Positions 52,991 through 64,000 of a stretch of 64,000 bases of DNA are shown here, piece by piece. Source of the DNA: Zygnema cylindricum (taxonomy: Eukaryota; Streptophyta; Zygnematophyceae; Zygnematales; Zygnemataceae); contig JBBHKE010002397.1 in the NCBI GenBank assembly GCA_037447655.1, positions 318,960-382,959 on the forward strand, written 5' to 3'. A model generated the notes under the pieces. It ran no database searches and was not told the origin of the DNA. It saw only the letters and a program-made list of their open reading frames with translations. Position 1 is the first letter of the stretch. Each line of letters starts with the position of its first letter. The position numbers were made by a program, and so were the translations under genes.

Positions 52991-55777
52991 ACCAGGAAAA
53001 AAAGTGGTAAGATCAACACTCTTTCAAAAAACCGCCGAAACTATAAGGAAAGACTATCTGTGCTCAAAATTGACGAGTGAAATAAGAGGAACAACAAGTG
53101 CAAGAATAGTTTGCGAACAAAAAAAATGACATTCTTGGTTACAAATCTACAATGGTCTGCGTAACATCTATCAGATAGGAGTGAGAGAATAAGGGTGACA
53201 ACTAGGAGGAAACCTAAAATTGTGCATAATATACAGTTTTTCGACACACGAGAAAAAATACAGATTCACAGATTTACAGATTTATTGTTCAATCTCAGAT
53301 CTTACATTGGATCTAATTGCGGATCAGAGTTCAATTTCAAAAAAAAATCAGATCTAAAACAATCTTAAATAAATCCTTAGTCAGTCAGTATCTCCGCAAA
53401 ATCCGCAGATCCAATGTTCAGATCCAGATCAGAAATCAGCACTCAAAAAGGCTGAGATTTTTTTTTTGTTGTTGTTTTATTCATTCAGAATTTATCTTTC
53501 CACTAACCAATTTCAAGAGATCCACACACCGAAAAACCGTAACCGAAAAAAGAAAAAAATCGAAAAGAAAAGGCGGGGATCGATCTCTCGTACCTCGGCC
53601 ACGTCATCTCCAGCGAATCCCCAATCACGACCGGCCTTCAAATTTCCGAAGTATAACTTATTTTGCAATCCGACCGTCGATTCTCCCCAACGTACGTGTG
53701 ATCTTCCTCGTCACGAAATTCTGGTCACGAAATTGTGGTCACGAAAATCTCTCCAAGATTCCGACGGATTCTCTTTCGATTCCGGTAAGATTCTCTCTTA
53801 TTCTAGGATAAGATTCGCGACGAGATAAATGATTACCATAAATTGCTTTTCTACCTGAATAAATATTTTAGGTTATTCCTACTTATAACTCTTACTGGCC
53901 ACAATTATCTAAAGTTGTTCCTACCAAAGATTTCTTCTGGATATACTTTAGAGGAGTTAAAGAGGATTTTCTGAACCAGATAGAGTTATTTATCAATTTA
54001 TCATTAAACCATAGCAAAGAATTTGAATTCGAATAGACGAATAATTACAAAAAAATCAGATGTCAGACATTTTAGACGACATTAGGAATTGGATATCAGT
54101 CCAATGTTAATAGATATTAATAAATATTTATCCAATAATGGATATCGACGGATATCAACACAAAAATGAACATTAATGCACATCAATCCAAGGTTAATGA
54201 TTATTTGAATGTTAATGGATATCAATCCAATATTAAAGAATATTAATTTATATCAACCCAATGTTAATGAAAATTGATGCATATCAATCCAATGTCAATG
54301 AATATAAGGTACGGATATCAAATCCAATGATTATTTAAATATTAATGTATATCAATCCAACATTAAGGAAATATAATGGATATCAATCCAATATTAATGA
54401 ATATTAATTTATATCGATCGAATGTTAATAAATACGAGGTGTATCAATCCAAAGCTAATAAATATTAATGTCTATCAGTCCACTGCTAATGAACCTTAAA
54501 CAATCCAATCTTCGAAGGACTCACAAAACTTAAATCTCAACATGACAAATTTGATGTCAATATCAGTTAAATTAAATTCAAAAGTTTAAGTGACTGACGT
54601 ATTTAGTGTTGCATCTTAACCTAATTAATGAAGATGGTTGACATTTAAAAAATGAAAATATCATACACAGACAATCTAATGACCAGCACAGAAAGATAAT
54701 GACATACAAACAATTGATCTGATGGGCACAAACAAAAAAAAAAAAAAAACAAACAGAAAAATGAACTTATGGGCACAGAAAAATAAACACAGAAAAAACA
54801 TGTTATGTATGTGTCGAGAGCCGCTGCCTAGATTCCAAGAATCTCCAAAAGAAACACCAAACCACCGAAACAAAAACAGAAAAAGTAACAAAAAACAAGA
54901 AAGCGAGAGAGGGAGAGGGAGAGGGAGAGGAGGGAAAGGGCGGGAGAGAGAGAGAGAAGCATTTCCAAAAACTTACGTAACTGACGGCATAGAATCATCT
55001 TAAGCTGAAGAGGAGAACTACACCTTTCCAAACTTGTTCCTCCAACAAAATTTCCGAATAAATTTTGTAAACTCAGTAAACATTTGATAAACTCAGTTTG
55101 TAAACATTTGATAAACTCAGTCCATAAAAAAGAAAAACCCAATTTTAACCTTTTTGTGAATCTAGAACAATCCAAAACTCAAAGTATCGATCAAAAAGAA
55201 ATTCCAAAGGAACCAAATAAGAAAAAAAAATAGCAAACACGACATAGAAAAAGAAGATCAGCTGTGAAGTATATTAGAAGGAATACAAAGCAAAAGTAGC
55301 GTTAGCGTCACATTCTAAGAAAGAAAGTAATATGGAATGTCAAAAATGGCGAGCAGTATCACCCATTCATCTTCAAACAAAAAATGGTAGATTGATTTCA
55401 ATTTCAAAACTTGTTTACAATTTACAAGTTATCCCACGGAATTTAAAAAACTGCACAACTACTGATTGTTGAACGCGAGTATTAGCTTTCGTAATCTACC
55501 TCTTCCTCTCTCTCTCCCCTCTCTCTCCCTCTCCCTCTCCCTCTCCCTCTCCCTCTCTTTCCCCTTGAGAGAGATTAACTTTGGATTAATCAACTACAAA
55601 ACTTGCCGAACGAGGTTTAAAGAAAACCGCATGAACTCCTCAACTCGCCAAAATTGGATCAAATTTGAATTTGAAACTCGATATTTGCCGTCAAAAATGA
55701 AACTTTGAATCGCACCTTGGTGTCCCGGCGGCCAATCAAGAGACTCCAAGTAGCTTTCCCGTCCGGTCCAAAAAGTG
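52991..55777. other. Intergenic; AT-rich satellite-like tract at 54080-54500
   Basis: 54080-54500 has about 12 diverged copies of an AATGTTAATGGATATCAATCC unit (roughly 30-40 bp). GA-rich tracts lie at 54900-54960 and a CT tract at 55498-55565. No gene is supported; a 164-codon frame at 53317 has no recognisable motif. Confidence 0.5.
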
Positions 55778-57770
55778 TCAATAACACAATTTTACAGAAG
55801 AACACCTTTTGCGAAAGCCCAACTCCTCAACAATTCTGGATATAATCACACCATAGTCTCCCTCTGTGCTAATGTGCAAAGTTTTTAAACTCAAACATCG
55901 CCTTTCCAAGTGAATTAACCCGGACCCTTCAATGTGATTGCCTTCAAGTTTTAATGTTTGAAGTTGTGAATAAAAAGAAAGGTATTCGAATCCTCTGTCA
56001 GATATATAACTGTCACGTGACATCGAATAACTCAAACTTAAATATCTCAGAAAAGGAGAGTTTTCCTTCAAGAGACGGAAAGCTTCATCAGTGAAATCTT
56101 CCAGTGGCCTGCAACAAAATGCATGGGTCTCTAACAGTGATTGCAAAATAACAAATAATTGCAGTGTCATGACAAAAAACAAGGAAACATATCGACATCA
56201 CCAAACCTTCCACATAATTCTGTTTAAATACTAGCCATTCAGTAACTACATACCTCACATTGAATTTCGAGATACAAAGATGTTATGTGTTTCAATTCGA
56301 TAAAAAATATAACACAAAAGAAAATAAACGACAAAAGAATTCACAAATGTCATGGCACTCACTCATCCACTTCCAATTTTCGTAAGCCCTTAACTCCACT
56401 CAAAATCCGTCGGAGAGTTTCGTTTCCCACAGGAGCACAGAGATCTTCCAAATTATGACATCCTCCTAAAGCTCCCAAAGCTCTACATAACACTGGATTA
56501 TAGTCACCAGCATGCCACGAACCTCTCATATGAAATTTTCGAAGAAGAGTACAAATCGAAAACAACTCGTACAACCCATGACAGTTGGTTTCTCGAAACA
56601 AAAATCCCAATTCTAATTCCTGCAAGAATTGTACTCTACTCGAGGATCTTTGCTCAAACCCAAAACGGTACCTAAAATCTTCAAGAAAGTTCTCTGAAAA
56701 AAACTCCAAAATTGTATTTTCTTCATCGATATTCCCGTCCCTTCCATCCCGAGCTCCTTCGACCTCCAAGATTCTCTTGCCAATGGCTTCCATCACTATA
56801 GAAGATAAATATGTTGATTGGAAACAAATAATTCAATGATTTCTGGAAATCATTTGTCCAAGAAGGTAATGGCGAGACGTGGACAAGTAACGGATATGTA
56901 CTGAATGAAGAGTAGTCAGATCAGAAATTGTCATAAGAGTATGATCTGATAACTCTGCTTCGAATTGTAAAATCTCCAAAGGAGAACCTGTCGTAAGAAT
57001 AGCTCTAACAAAACAATCCACAAACTCATCCCATTCATTCATACAACCAGATCCGACAACTCGTAACTCTCGAATCCTATTAAGTTTTAAATCCGGGAAG
57101 CTGAGATCTTCAACTGAATTACCAAATGTAACTTCACCATAAACGACCAATGATGTCAAAGATGAACAGTTGACGATAACTGGTATTGGATCATCTTTAA
57201 AACAGTAATTACTGTCAAGAGATAAATGACGCAATCCAGAAGAAGAACTCAAAAGGAGATCGTTCAATCCATTATTAGTGAGTGAACCCTGGGTCCATCT
57301 TAGAGTTATTTCTTCTAAGAGCTTGCAACCTTTTCCTATCTGCTCTGCAATTTGGTCATCAAGGAAACAGCCCAAAAGATTCAATACTCTCAATTGAGAC
57401 AAACTTGTTAAACTAAGCAATACGGTTCTTTTCAAATGAAAATCAAGATTATGGGAGAGGAAAATTTCAGAACCTGCAACTTAGGCAGTTTAGTTATAAA
57501 GATTGAAAAAACGGAATCCCTGAGTTTTTCATTCCTAAGTTTTTCTTCTACTGGAAAGAGGACAAGCTCCGTTAAAGAAGGAAACACTTCAGGTATTTCC
57601 ATGAGCTTGTCTACTTTGTGACAGGTGATCCGCCGTACGGAATTAGGTACAGTTTCTCGATGCAATCTGGATGTTAGTGATAAATTAATCAAGTCAAAGT
57701 GGTCATCGAGAAGCGAAACGATGCACAGAAGGAGAAAGGGATCGTGCATGACTTGGTCCATGGATTCCAT
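55778..57770 (-). CDS. F-box/LRR-like protein
   Basis: Probably a substrate-recognition subunit for an SCF ubiquitin ligase. The start at 57770 gives MESMDQVMHDPFLLLCIVSL followed by LDDHFDLINLSLTSRLHRET, an F-box-like helix pair. Leucine-rich repeats follow: FPSLTELVLFP, LPKLQVLKFSS, LSQLRVLNLLGC, LLEEITLRW, GLRHLSLDSN, HNLEDLC, VKGLRKLEVDE, PFLRYLSLSY, YSQLQTLKLEGNHI and LSLKTLHIS. Exons are roughly 57770-57480, 57425-56900, 56795-56363 and 56108-55778 (stop). The last junction (GATGA/GTGAGT to TTGCAG) is in phase and well supported; the first two junctions are ambiguous by eye. The ligase role is inferred from architecture only. Confidence 0.75.
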
Positions 57771-57824
57771 GCCTAAAAAAGAGAAGAAAGAAAGAGGACA
57801 GAAAAAAAAGGAATCAGAAAAATG

Positions 57825-58068
57825 AGAGGGAGGAGGGAGGGAGGATGGGCGGGTGGGATTAATGGAGAGAAAGAGAGAGAGAGTGGGAGACGGAGAGTGA
57901 GAGGAGAGAGAGAGAGGGAGAGAGAGAGAGGGAGAGAGGGAGGGAGAGAGAGAGAGAGGGAGAGAGAGGGAGAGAGAGGGAGAGAGGGAGAGAGAGAGAG
58001 AAAGGGGAGAGAGAGAGAGAAGAGAGAGAGAGAGAGGGAGAGAGAGAGAGAGAGGCGCAAGAGAGAGA
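57825..58068 (-). promoter_or_regulatory. CT tract (coding strand) upstream of the F-box/LRR gene
   Basis: A 240-bp GA microsatellite on the plus strand reads CT on the gene strand and ends about 55 bp before the ATG. It parallels the CT block before NSE4. A regulatory role is inference. Confidence 0.4.
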
Positions 58069-58069
58069 G

Positions 58070-58510
58070 ATGTAGTAATATACATACTAATAATCGTATG
58101 TAGTATTGTACATACTAATGATATTATATAGTTACATACATACCAATTATAGTACCCAGGAATATGCATACTAATAATAGTGCACAGTTATATACATACT
58201 AACAATAGTATATAGTAATATACATGCTACAAATAGCGTACAGTAATATACATAATAAAATAACTATGTACAGAAATATACTTCCTAATACTAATATACA
58301 GTAATATACATAGCAATAACTATGTACAGAAATATACATACTACAAATAGTGTACAGTAATATAAATAGTAAATACTATGTCCAGAAATATACATACTAC
58401 AAATAGTGTGCAGTAATATACATAGCAATAACTATGTACAGAAATATACATACTAGTAATATACATATAATAGTGTATGCTATTGCTAATAGTGTAGTCT
58501 GTTGCTATTA
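58070..58510. repeat. ATACATACTA-rich minisatellite
   Basis: Units such as GAAATATACATACTACAAAT, AGTGTACAGTAATATACATA and GCAATAACTATGTACA recur with a period of roughly 30 or 60-65 bp. Confidence 0.8.
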
Positions 58511-58589
58511 GATTTTAAACAAAAGCAAGCAATCTCTTGGCAAGTTGAAAATTAAGTAGTTTAGTTTTCAGATGTAAATGCTGTTTGAC

Positions 58590-58890
58590 CTCACACAGAC
58601 CTTCCCCCTTCCCCCCCTTCCCTCTCTCCCCTACCCCTCCCCCCTCCTCCCCTCACACTTCCCCTTCCCCTTCCCCCTTTAAGAAAGCTGTCAGAAAAAG
58701 ACAAAAAGTAGAAATCCTCACCAATCATGGTCGAAATCGGAACTCTCCCTCCCTTCGTGTCCATTCCGTACGTAATTCCTCTCTTGCCTAAATTTCTGCC
58801 ACGTCAGCAGCCTCTGGAAAGGGAGAGAGAAAGAGAGAGAGAGAGAGAGGGAGAGAGAGAGAGAGAAACTGTTTGCGAGAGAAAGAAAGA
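58590..58890. repeat. C-rich and GA-rich low-complexity DNA
   Basis: CCCCTTCCC-type tract at 58597-58680 and a (GA)n tract at 58818-58890. Confidence 0.75.
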
Positions 58891-59027
58891 GATCCCCCTC
58901 GAGACGCATGATTCACTTCCGTTCAAAATTCCGTACATTTAGGGTTCTGGTCCGTACCGTGGAGGCGCGTTCCATTGTTTAGTCTTTTAGAGGTATTTTA
59001 CTCTTTACTGTTTTGCCTACCCTTTTT

Positions 59028-59234
59028 TAGGGTTTCCTAGGGTTTCCTAGGGTTTCCTAGGGTTTCCTAGGGTTTCCTAGGGTTTCTTAGGGTTTCCTAG
59101 GGTTTCCTAGGGTTTCCTAGGGTTTCCTAGGGTTTCCTAGGGTTTCTTAGGGTTTCCTAGGGTTTCCTAGGGTTTCCTAGGGTTTCCTAGGGTTTCCTAG
59201 GGTTTCCTAGGGTTTCCTAGGGTTTCTTAGGGTA
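59028..59234. repeat. 10-bp minisatellite GGGTTTCCTA, about 20 copies
   Basis: Nearly perfect units, with three reading GGGTTTCTTA. It resembles the plant telomere unit TTTAGGG with an added CC, but the unit length is 10 and it is internal. Confidence 0.95.
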
Positions 59235-59588
59235 AGAAGGGAAAGTTTAGCAGAAAGGAACTGTTTTTTTGTAAATCGCGTGCAGTTTGCGACACGTGTT
59301 CACTCCACAGGAGCTTCTAGGGTTAGGAGGAGTCGGCTGGGGAGGGCGGGAAAGTGGCTTCTCACATAAGCGGGAAAGGGAGTTTTTTGAATCAAATTCA
59401 AAATACCAATAGTTGAAGTACGGAATTACAGTATTGTACTATACAGAGTACAAGAATGTAAGTTTACCGTACGGAGAAAATATATCTTTTACAGGTGTGG
59501 GGGAAAGGTATATATCTGTTTTTGGTACCGATAAAAAAGTGCGGAATTACTGTAAGAGAGTCTGAAAATGTAAAATGTACGCATATAG
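59235..59588. other. Nothing recognised
   Basis: AT-rich DNA between the 10-bp minisatellite and hAT D2. Confidence 0.4.
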
Positions 59589-60095
59589 CAGAGGTCGCAA
59601 AAGTCAAAATTTCAGATAACCGAAACAGACCGTTTTTTTTTTCAAAATCTGAGTACCCGACCCCCGAACGGGTTATGTCACGCTCCTAAATTGTTAACCG
59701 TTATTCGAAACGCGTTTACGAAATTAAAAGTTAACCGAAACTCGATTTCTCGCGACTAACCGTACCCGCCCGTACCCGAAAAAGTACAAAATTAGTGGTA
59801 CATCTCCCTCATGCCTTCCACAATACCAAGAGTAGAAAGTACAATAATGTGGGATAGTATGGACAGTACAAAACCTTCATTTTTTTCGTTTTTTGCTTAC
59901 CCGACTGTAACCGATTTTTTTCTGATTTTTTTTTTTTTTTTCCGATTTTTTTTTTTTTTTTTTCTGTGAATCACCCGCCCAAATTCGCCCGACCCCCAAA
60001 ATTTGGCACCAGAATCCGTTCCGGATCCGACGCGGGCGGTCGGTTAATGGTCGATTACAGTTTCGGTTAATCGTTTGCGACCTTTGCGACCTCTG
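59589..60095. mobile_element. Non-autonomous hAT element D2 (8-bp duplication, one mismatch)
   Basis: Ends CAGAGGTCGCAAA and TTTGCGACCTCTG. Flanks GCATATAG (59581-59588) and GCATACAG (60096-60103). 507 bp; it is D1 without the 60-bp minisatellite. Confidence 0.88.
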
Positions 60096-60193
60096 GCATA
60101 CAGTATGGAGCGAAGATATCGTTCATTGGTGTGTGAAAAAAGGTAGATGTCGGCTATCGGTAAACAGGTTACTGATACACAACAATAAGAGAT

Positions 60194-60411
60194 AAACGGT
60201 GTATCGCTACAAGTGTTACTGTTTTTTTTGACAAAATAAACATTTTTTCTCCGTACACACTTGTCGGATTGCCAATTTGACGGTTATGATTGAAGGCTAA
60301 GATTGTCAACTTACAATTGGCAGTCTCAAATTGAAAATCGGACAAGTGTGTACGGAGAAGAGATGTTTTAAGTGGATAAAAATATATTAACACTAATAGC
60401 AATACACGGTG
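60194..60411. mobile_element. Family A MITE
   Basis: Left end AAACGGTGTATCGCTAC is degraded; right end ACACTAATAGCAATACACGG TG precedes TA. Inner arms CTCCGTACACACTTGTC and GACAAGTGTGTACGGAG are intact. Confidence 0.7.
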
Positions 60412-60739
60412 TACTGTACTGTAGTGTTGTGTATCGAAAAATTGCTTTATGCGATACATTTGATATTTAAACGGTCAAAAGACCCGATATATATCTCCCG
60501 GAACAGATAATAATTATCGCGATATATTTGGTGGGAGGTGGCGTCCGTACATATTGAGAAGTAAGATACCGTACGAAAATCAAATCTTCAAAATTTGTTA
60601 GATATACGTTAAAAAAAAACCCGCCCATCGTTATTAACTTTAAGGAGTTATTAGTGTTAATGCGGAATTGTAATTTACAACACTACATATCGTCGTATAC
60701 CTCGCAAATTGGCAAACCCTAAAAAACCCTTGTGTGCAG

Positions 60740-61415
60740 ATAGTTTGGAAAACACCTAATTTTTAAACACGTTGAAAAGCGTTTTAGTCGACGCAAACCC
60801 CCTTGATATGGTTTCTCGTTTAGAAGTATGGTTCTATGCGATTTATTCACGACCACCTTACGTGAACTCCATGCCAAACAATAAATCATTTATATGCTAT
60901 GTGCTGCAAATGGGAGATGGGATATGTTCATATAGCAACAAAATAAAAAATGTAACAGCTCAATCGACAATGGCGGAGGAATACATTGTTGCAAGCTCAA
61001 CCATGAAAGAGTTACTTCGGGTGAAATCCCATCTTTAGGAGTTTGGATTCACGCAAACCTGTGCTCAAACAGTGTGGTGCGATAATCAGGTAGCAATTGC
61101 CATTTCATCTGATCTCAGCCATCACTTCCATCTAATCCCAACCAATATTTAAAAAGCAAGCACATAGATATCATGGTGTATTTTGCGAGGGAGAAAGGTT
61201 TCGCAAAAAATCATCGATATAAGATATTTGCCAGGTGATGAAAAGTTGGCTGATATGTTGACTAAAGTTGTGTCTGCCCGAAAGCTAAAGGTTTGTTGAG
61301 AGGCATGTGGATTGAGTGGCGAAAAGAGACGAAAGCTAGGAGAGTGTTGATTTGAAAGCTTTAGTCCTCTTAGTAAAGGAGTGTGAGAGGGCAGTTAAGG
61401 ACTTTTCTAGGGAAG
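60740..61415 (+). pseudogene. Ty1/copia retrotransposon remnant, RNase H region (copy 2)
   Basis: The open part (60772-61038) gives YVLQMGDGICSYSNKIKN, then an AQSTMAEEYI motif typical of copia RNase H. After a stop come VWCDNQVAIAIS and a KYLPGDEKLADMLTK-like segment. Frameshifts and stops break it. No LTR, integrase or reverse transcriptase is seen. Confidence 0.75.
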
Positions 61416-61429
61416 AATTTTGAGTACAA

Positions 61430-61835
61430 ACACTCAATGTGTACAGGATTTAGAATGGCAGCAACACTTGTACTTCTCACTGTTGGAAATGTGGCCACTA
61501 CACGCGTCTGTCTCTAGTGTAATCGAATAGAAAGTTCCTGTAATAACCAATCGTATGGTAGGATAACTCACTCGCTGACAAATGGCACGATCGGCGGTAA
61601 CACAATTCGAATCGGACGCCAACAGAACCTTGTGGCAAAACCAGAACGGTCCTGTACGGATACAAGTAATCGCCACCGGATGTTCGAGATCGGACGAACA
61701 GAGGCTGTCTTTGACTTCCTGTTGGGACCACACCGACGCGACTGAATTGTCGTATGCGAAACACTTTGTCGCTGAATGCATCGCCCGAAGGAGCAGAAGT
61801 CCACAGTGCATTACTGTACCTTACTAGTGTGTAGA
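61430..61835. repeat. Dispersed repeat R2, copy 2 (inverted)
   Basis: Reverse complement of 48995-49385. It directly follows the copia remnant and the motif CAAACACTCAATGTGTACA. Confidence 0.6.
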
Positions 61836-61912
61836 TTGGTTAGGGTTTGGCCAAAAAAAATCACGACCGAATTAGTGTTGTTAACTCTGATAACGATGGG
61901 CGGTGTACTGTA

Positions 61913-62412
61913 CACCGCGAATCGTAATTAGAGTAAATTACTCTAATTCGGTCGCTCGAAATTTCGACTCTATCACATGAAATAGAGTAAATGATTATAA
62001 TTTTTCCTTATTCTATTTAAGGTAAAGTTTAATTAGCGTTTTTAATTATAATATAGGTTCTTCTTAAATAGTGTGGAATACGGACGACCTCCGACCGTGC
62101 AAAGTTGTACTTTATTAAGTAAAAAAAGTACAAATAATGATTTAATACAGGCCGTTATCATGTAACTGCGTTTTACCAAACCCCGTAGTGAAAACGTCAG
62201 AGTGACGTTAAACTGTACGTTTTGCCATATTCTGTACGAATACCTTATTTACAGTAGAGGATATTAGCGTGCCAAAATAGAGTACTTAAATAAATTACAG
62301 TAAACTTCATAGTTGAAACAGCTCTATCACATAAACTAGCGTTAATTACTCAATTTTGTATTTTAGTTTTTGTACTCTAATTTTTTCATTACTCTAATTA
62401 CGATTCGCGGTG
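61913..62412. mobile_element. TA-inserted element, about 500 bp (CACCGCGAATCG ends)
   Basis: Ends CACCGCGAATCGTAATTAGA and CTCTAATTACGATTCGCGGT, TA on both sides. Another right end (GATAACGATGGGCGGTG) lies just to the left at 61889-61905. Non-coding. Confidence 0.75.
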
Positions 62413-62469
62413 TAGTGGTCAAAGAATACAAAGAAATAAAGGTCCGGAAATGATTGGCTGATAATGTAA

Positions 62470-62835
62470 TTGGTTCCGTTATTTTCCTAAATCTCTGCGT
62501 TGTTTCTGACACGTCGCGTGTCGAAAACATACATCCTTTACGGCGACGGATGTAAGATTTTCAAATTCAGGCCTCGATTCCATTAGGCGGTCCTAGTAAA
62601 CGTACGGAAACGTCTAATGACAGGGTTTCCTGGAAGTCCGCTCCATTTTGTGTCGGGCCAATAAAACATGGTACGGCTATGTACGAAAACGTACGGCATC
62701 CAGTAACCAGCCCCACTTTTCGTCTAATGGAATCTTACCCTCAACCCGTTTTGTGATTTTGATGCACGCGTCAAGATTTCAATCGAGGAAAATTATACGC
62801 TTGGATTCGATTTGGATTCGTAGCATTGTTCAAAA
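62470..62835. repeat. Dispersed repeat R1, copy 2, with insertion F3
   Basis: Matches 46190-46480. It is interrupted at about 62570-62740 by a short element with GATTCCATTAG and CTAATGGAATC ends and the inner CCCCACTTTTCGTCTAATGG of the F family. The 46 kb copy provides the empty site. Confidence 0.6.
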
Positions 62836-63470
62836 GTAGATGAAAGTACGCCCATACAATATGCCTATTGTACACAAAACATACAATATGACCTTAAGAC
62901 CCATATTGTATTGGTCGCAAAATGAAAAAAAATAGTAACAGGGTTGAGTTGCACAACGATCGATAGAGAATTAAAAGTCGTGTCTAAATTTTGAAAAACA
63001 TTCGGACAAAAAAATATTTTTCTGTGAGTTATGAGATTTTTTTTTTATACCGTCAGATTCGTACGATCGGACGGTCGCTGATAAAAGTAGCGATCTAAGA
63101 AGATCACATGAAAAGCCCATAACACAACTTAAGATGGGACTACGTCAGATTTGGACGATCGGACGGTTGCTGATCAAAGTAGCGATTTAAGAAGATCACA
63201 TGAAAAGCCCATAACACAACTTACGATAAAGGCGCCTACAGAAGGCCTACAATAGAAACGCCTACTTTTGAACTATGATTCGTAGTCCTTTTGTCGTTTA
63301 ACCAATTTTGACAAAAGGTACATTTTCGTGTCAATTGGTCAGAAAAACGGTTCTATGGGATTTAGTTCATGACCACTTCGCGTGAACTTATATGGGCACT
63401 TACCGTTAAGTGATCGGGAGCTCCAAGCTAGGGTTTCTACCTTTTTAACTCTAGGGAACCGGCATGGAGC
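62836..63470. repeat. Intergenic with a 98-bp tandem duplication at 63050-63230
   Basis: The unit contains GTCAGATT..ACGATCGGACGG and AAGAAGATCACATGAAAAGC CCATAACACAACTTA, twice. Otherwise nothing recognised. Confidence 0.6.
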
Positions 63471-63744
63471 TTGCCCTTAGTAGACTGTACGGTTAGAAGC
63501 CACTTGATGACAAAAGAATCTGACATCCGCATGGTTTCAATTGTCAAATGTCTCTGTACTTCAATCCTCTGCCGTTCGTTTTGCCGGTCATTCTGGTCGG
63601 TGCAGACATTTTGCTTACGGCCGTCAACTATGCTGTCTGCTGGTCGGTCAACTGTCCGCTGTCGTAGCGTGTCGACGCGTCAACGTTCCGTACCATCTTC
63701 GCTAACTACGTGCCTCTTGACTAACGGGCAAGTTTCTTTTCCAG

Positions 63745-63942
63745 TTTCTTGGCTGGAGAATCACACTCTGACATGTGCACCGATAGGTGTGAAGAGAGCG
63801 CGTTCATTTCGAAGTGCGGCGTCCCAGTACAAAGAGAATTTTTCGGAGGCCATCTGTATCACTATTCCCGCACGCTCGGGCCAGGGAACAGTTTGAACTT
63901 CATAAACGACACACACTTGCCGCTAGCGGGGAATCGCGGGGA
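63745..63942 (+). CDS. Possible exon of an unknown gene at the right edge
   Basis: After a good acceptor (TTTCTTTTCCAG) an open frame reads LAGESHSDMCTDRCEESAFI and then SKCGVPVQREFFGGHLYHYS, continuing RTLGPGNSLNFINDTHLPLA to a GA/GTAAGT donor. Base composition is richer in GC than the surroundings. I recognise no family. The Cys-containing head and balanced residue composition make it better than chance, but it could be coincidence or an old transposon exon. Confidence 0.3.
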
Positions 63943-64000
63943 GTAAGTACGGCCTCCCGTTCCCTTTCCCTTTCCAATCGTTCGTTGTCGATTTGTCCTC

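Noticed and set aside
53317-53828. Genes of 164 and 120 codons
   Set aside because: Two overlapping frames over the same Arg/Ser-rich stretch with no conserved motif and no splice support.
59028-59234. A chromosome end (telomere)
   Set aside because: The unit is 10 bp, not the 7-bp plant unit, and ordinary sequence continues on both sides.

Overview
The window comes from an AT-rich, intron-rich nuclear genome of a photosynthetic eukaryote, most likely of the green lineage. The evidence is a plant-type starch phosphoglucan phosphatase (SEX4) with a C-terminal CBM48, a plastid-type ferroportin (MAR1/IREG3 type), and an FKBP with a bipartite plastid/thylakoid-lumen leader. Introns have ordinary GT-AG ends. 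I cannot name the species: a streptophyte alga or a seedless land plant would fit, but this is inference.

Five host genes can be supported. FKBP-type isomerase: minus strand, about 1917-3812, last exon(s) not found. NSE4 of the SMC5/6 complex: plus strand, 12049-15725, seven exons. SEX4-like phosphatase: plus strand, exons traced from 23355 to 30442, first exon uncertain. Plastid ferroportin-like transporter: minus strand, 32028-41148, 13 exons plus one alternative copy of exon 4. F-box/LRR-like protein: minus strand, 55778-57770, about four exons. SEX4 and the ferroportin gene converge across a 1.6 kb spacer. A possible single exon of an unknown gene lies at the right edge (63745-63942). SEX4, the FKBP and the ferroportin are all predicted plastid proteins, but nothing shows that they are co-regulated.

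The space between genes (roughly 4-12, 16-22, 41-55 and 58-64 kb) is dense with transposon debris. I see a family of short elements inserted at TA, with related ends (core ATCGCTATTAG); PIF/Harbinger-like elements flanked by TAA/TTA (three with GGGCGTG-type ends, two or more with GGGTGAAG/GGGTAACC-type ends); hAT elements with perfect or near-perfect 8-bp duplications, including a 2.9 kb element with a decayed transposase; two Ty1/copia RNase H remnants; two copies of a tRNA-derived SINE; and several mini- and microsatellites. Many insertions are nested, and related empty sites inside the window confirm several boundaries.

The most unusual signals are: (1) the ferroportin gene has two tandem versions of one exon, both exactly 125 nt with the same phases, which is the signature of mutually exclusive exons; (2) the SEX4 gene contains a second copy of its catalytic P-loop coding segment in which the catalytic arginine codon has been lost in frame; (3) in all three fully traced genes, intronic tandem repeats begin or end at splice junctions, often carrying ghost exon edges; (4) NSE4 has a 31-bp tandem duplication at an exon start that breaks the frame unless a downstream acceptor is used. 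Splice coordinates were read by eye and may be off by 1-2 bases.
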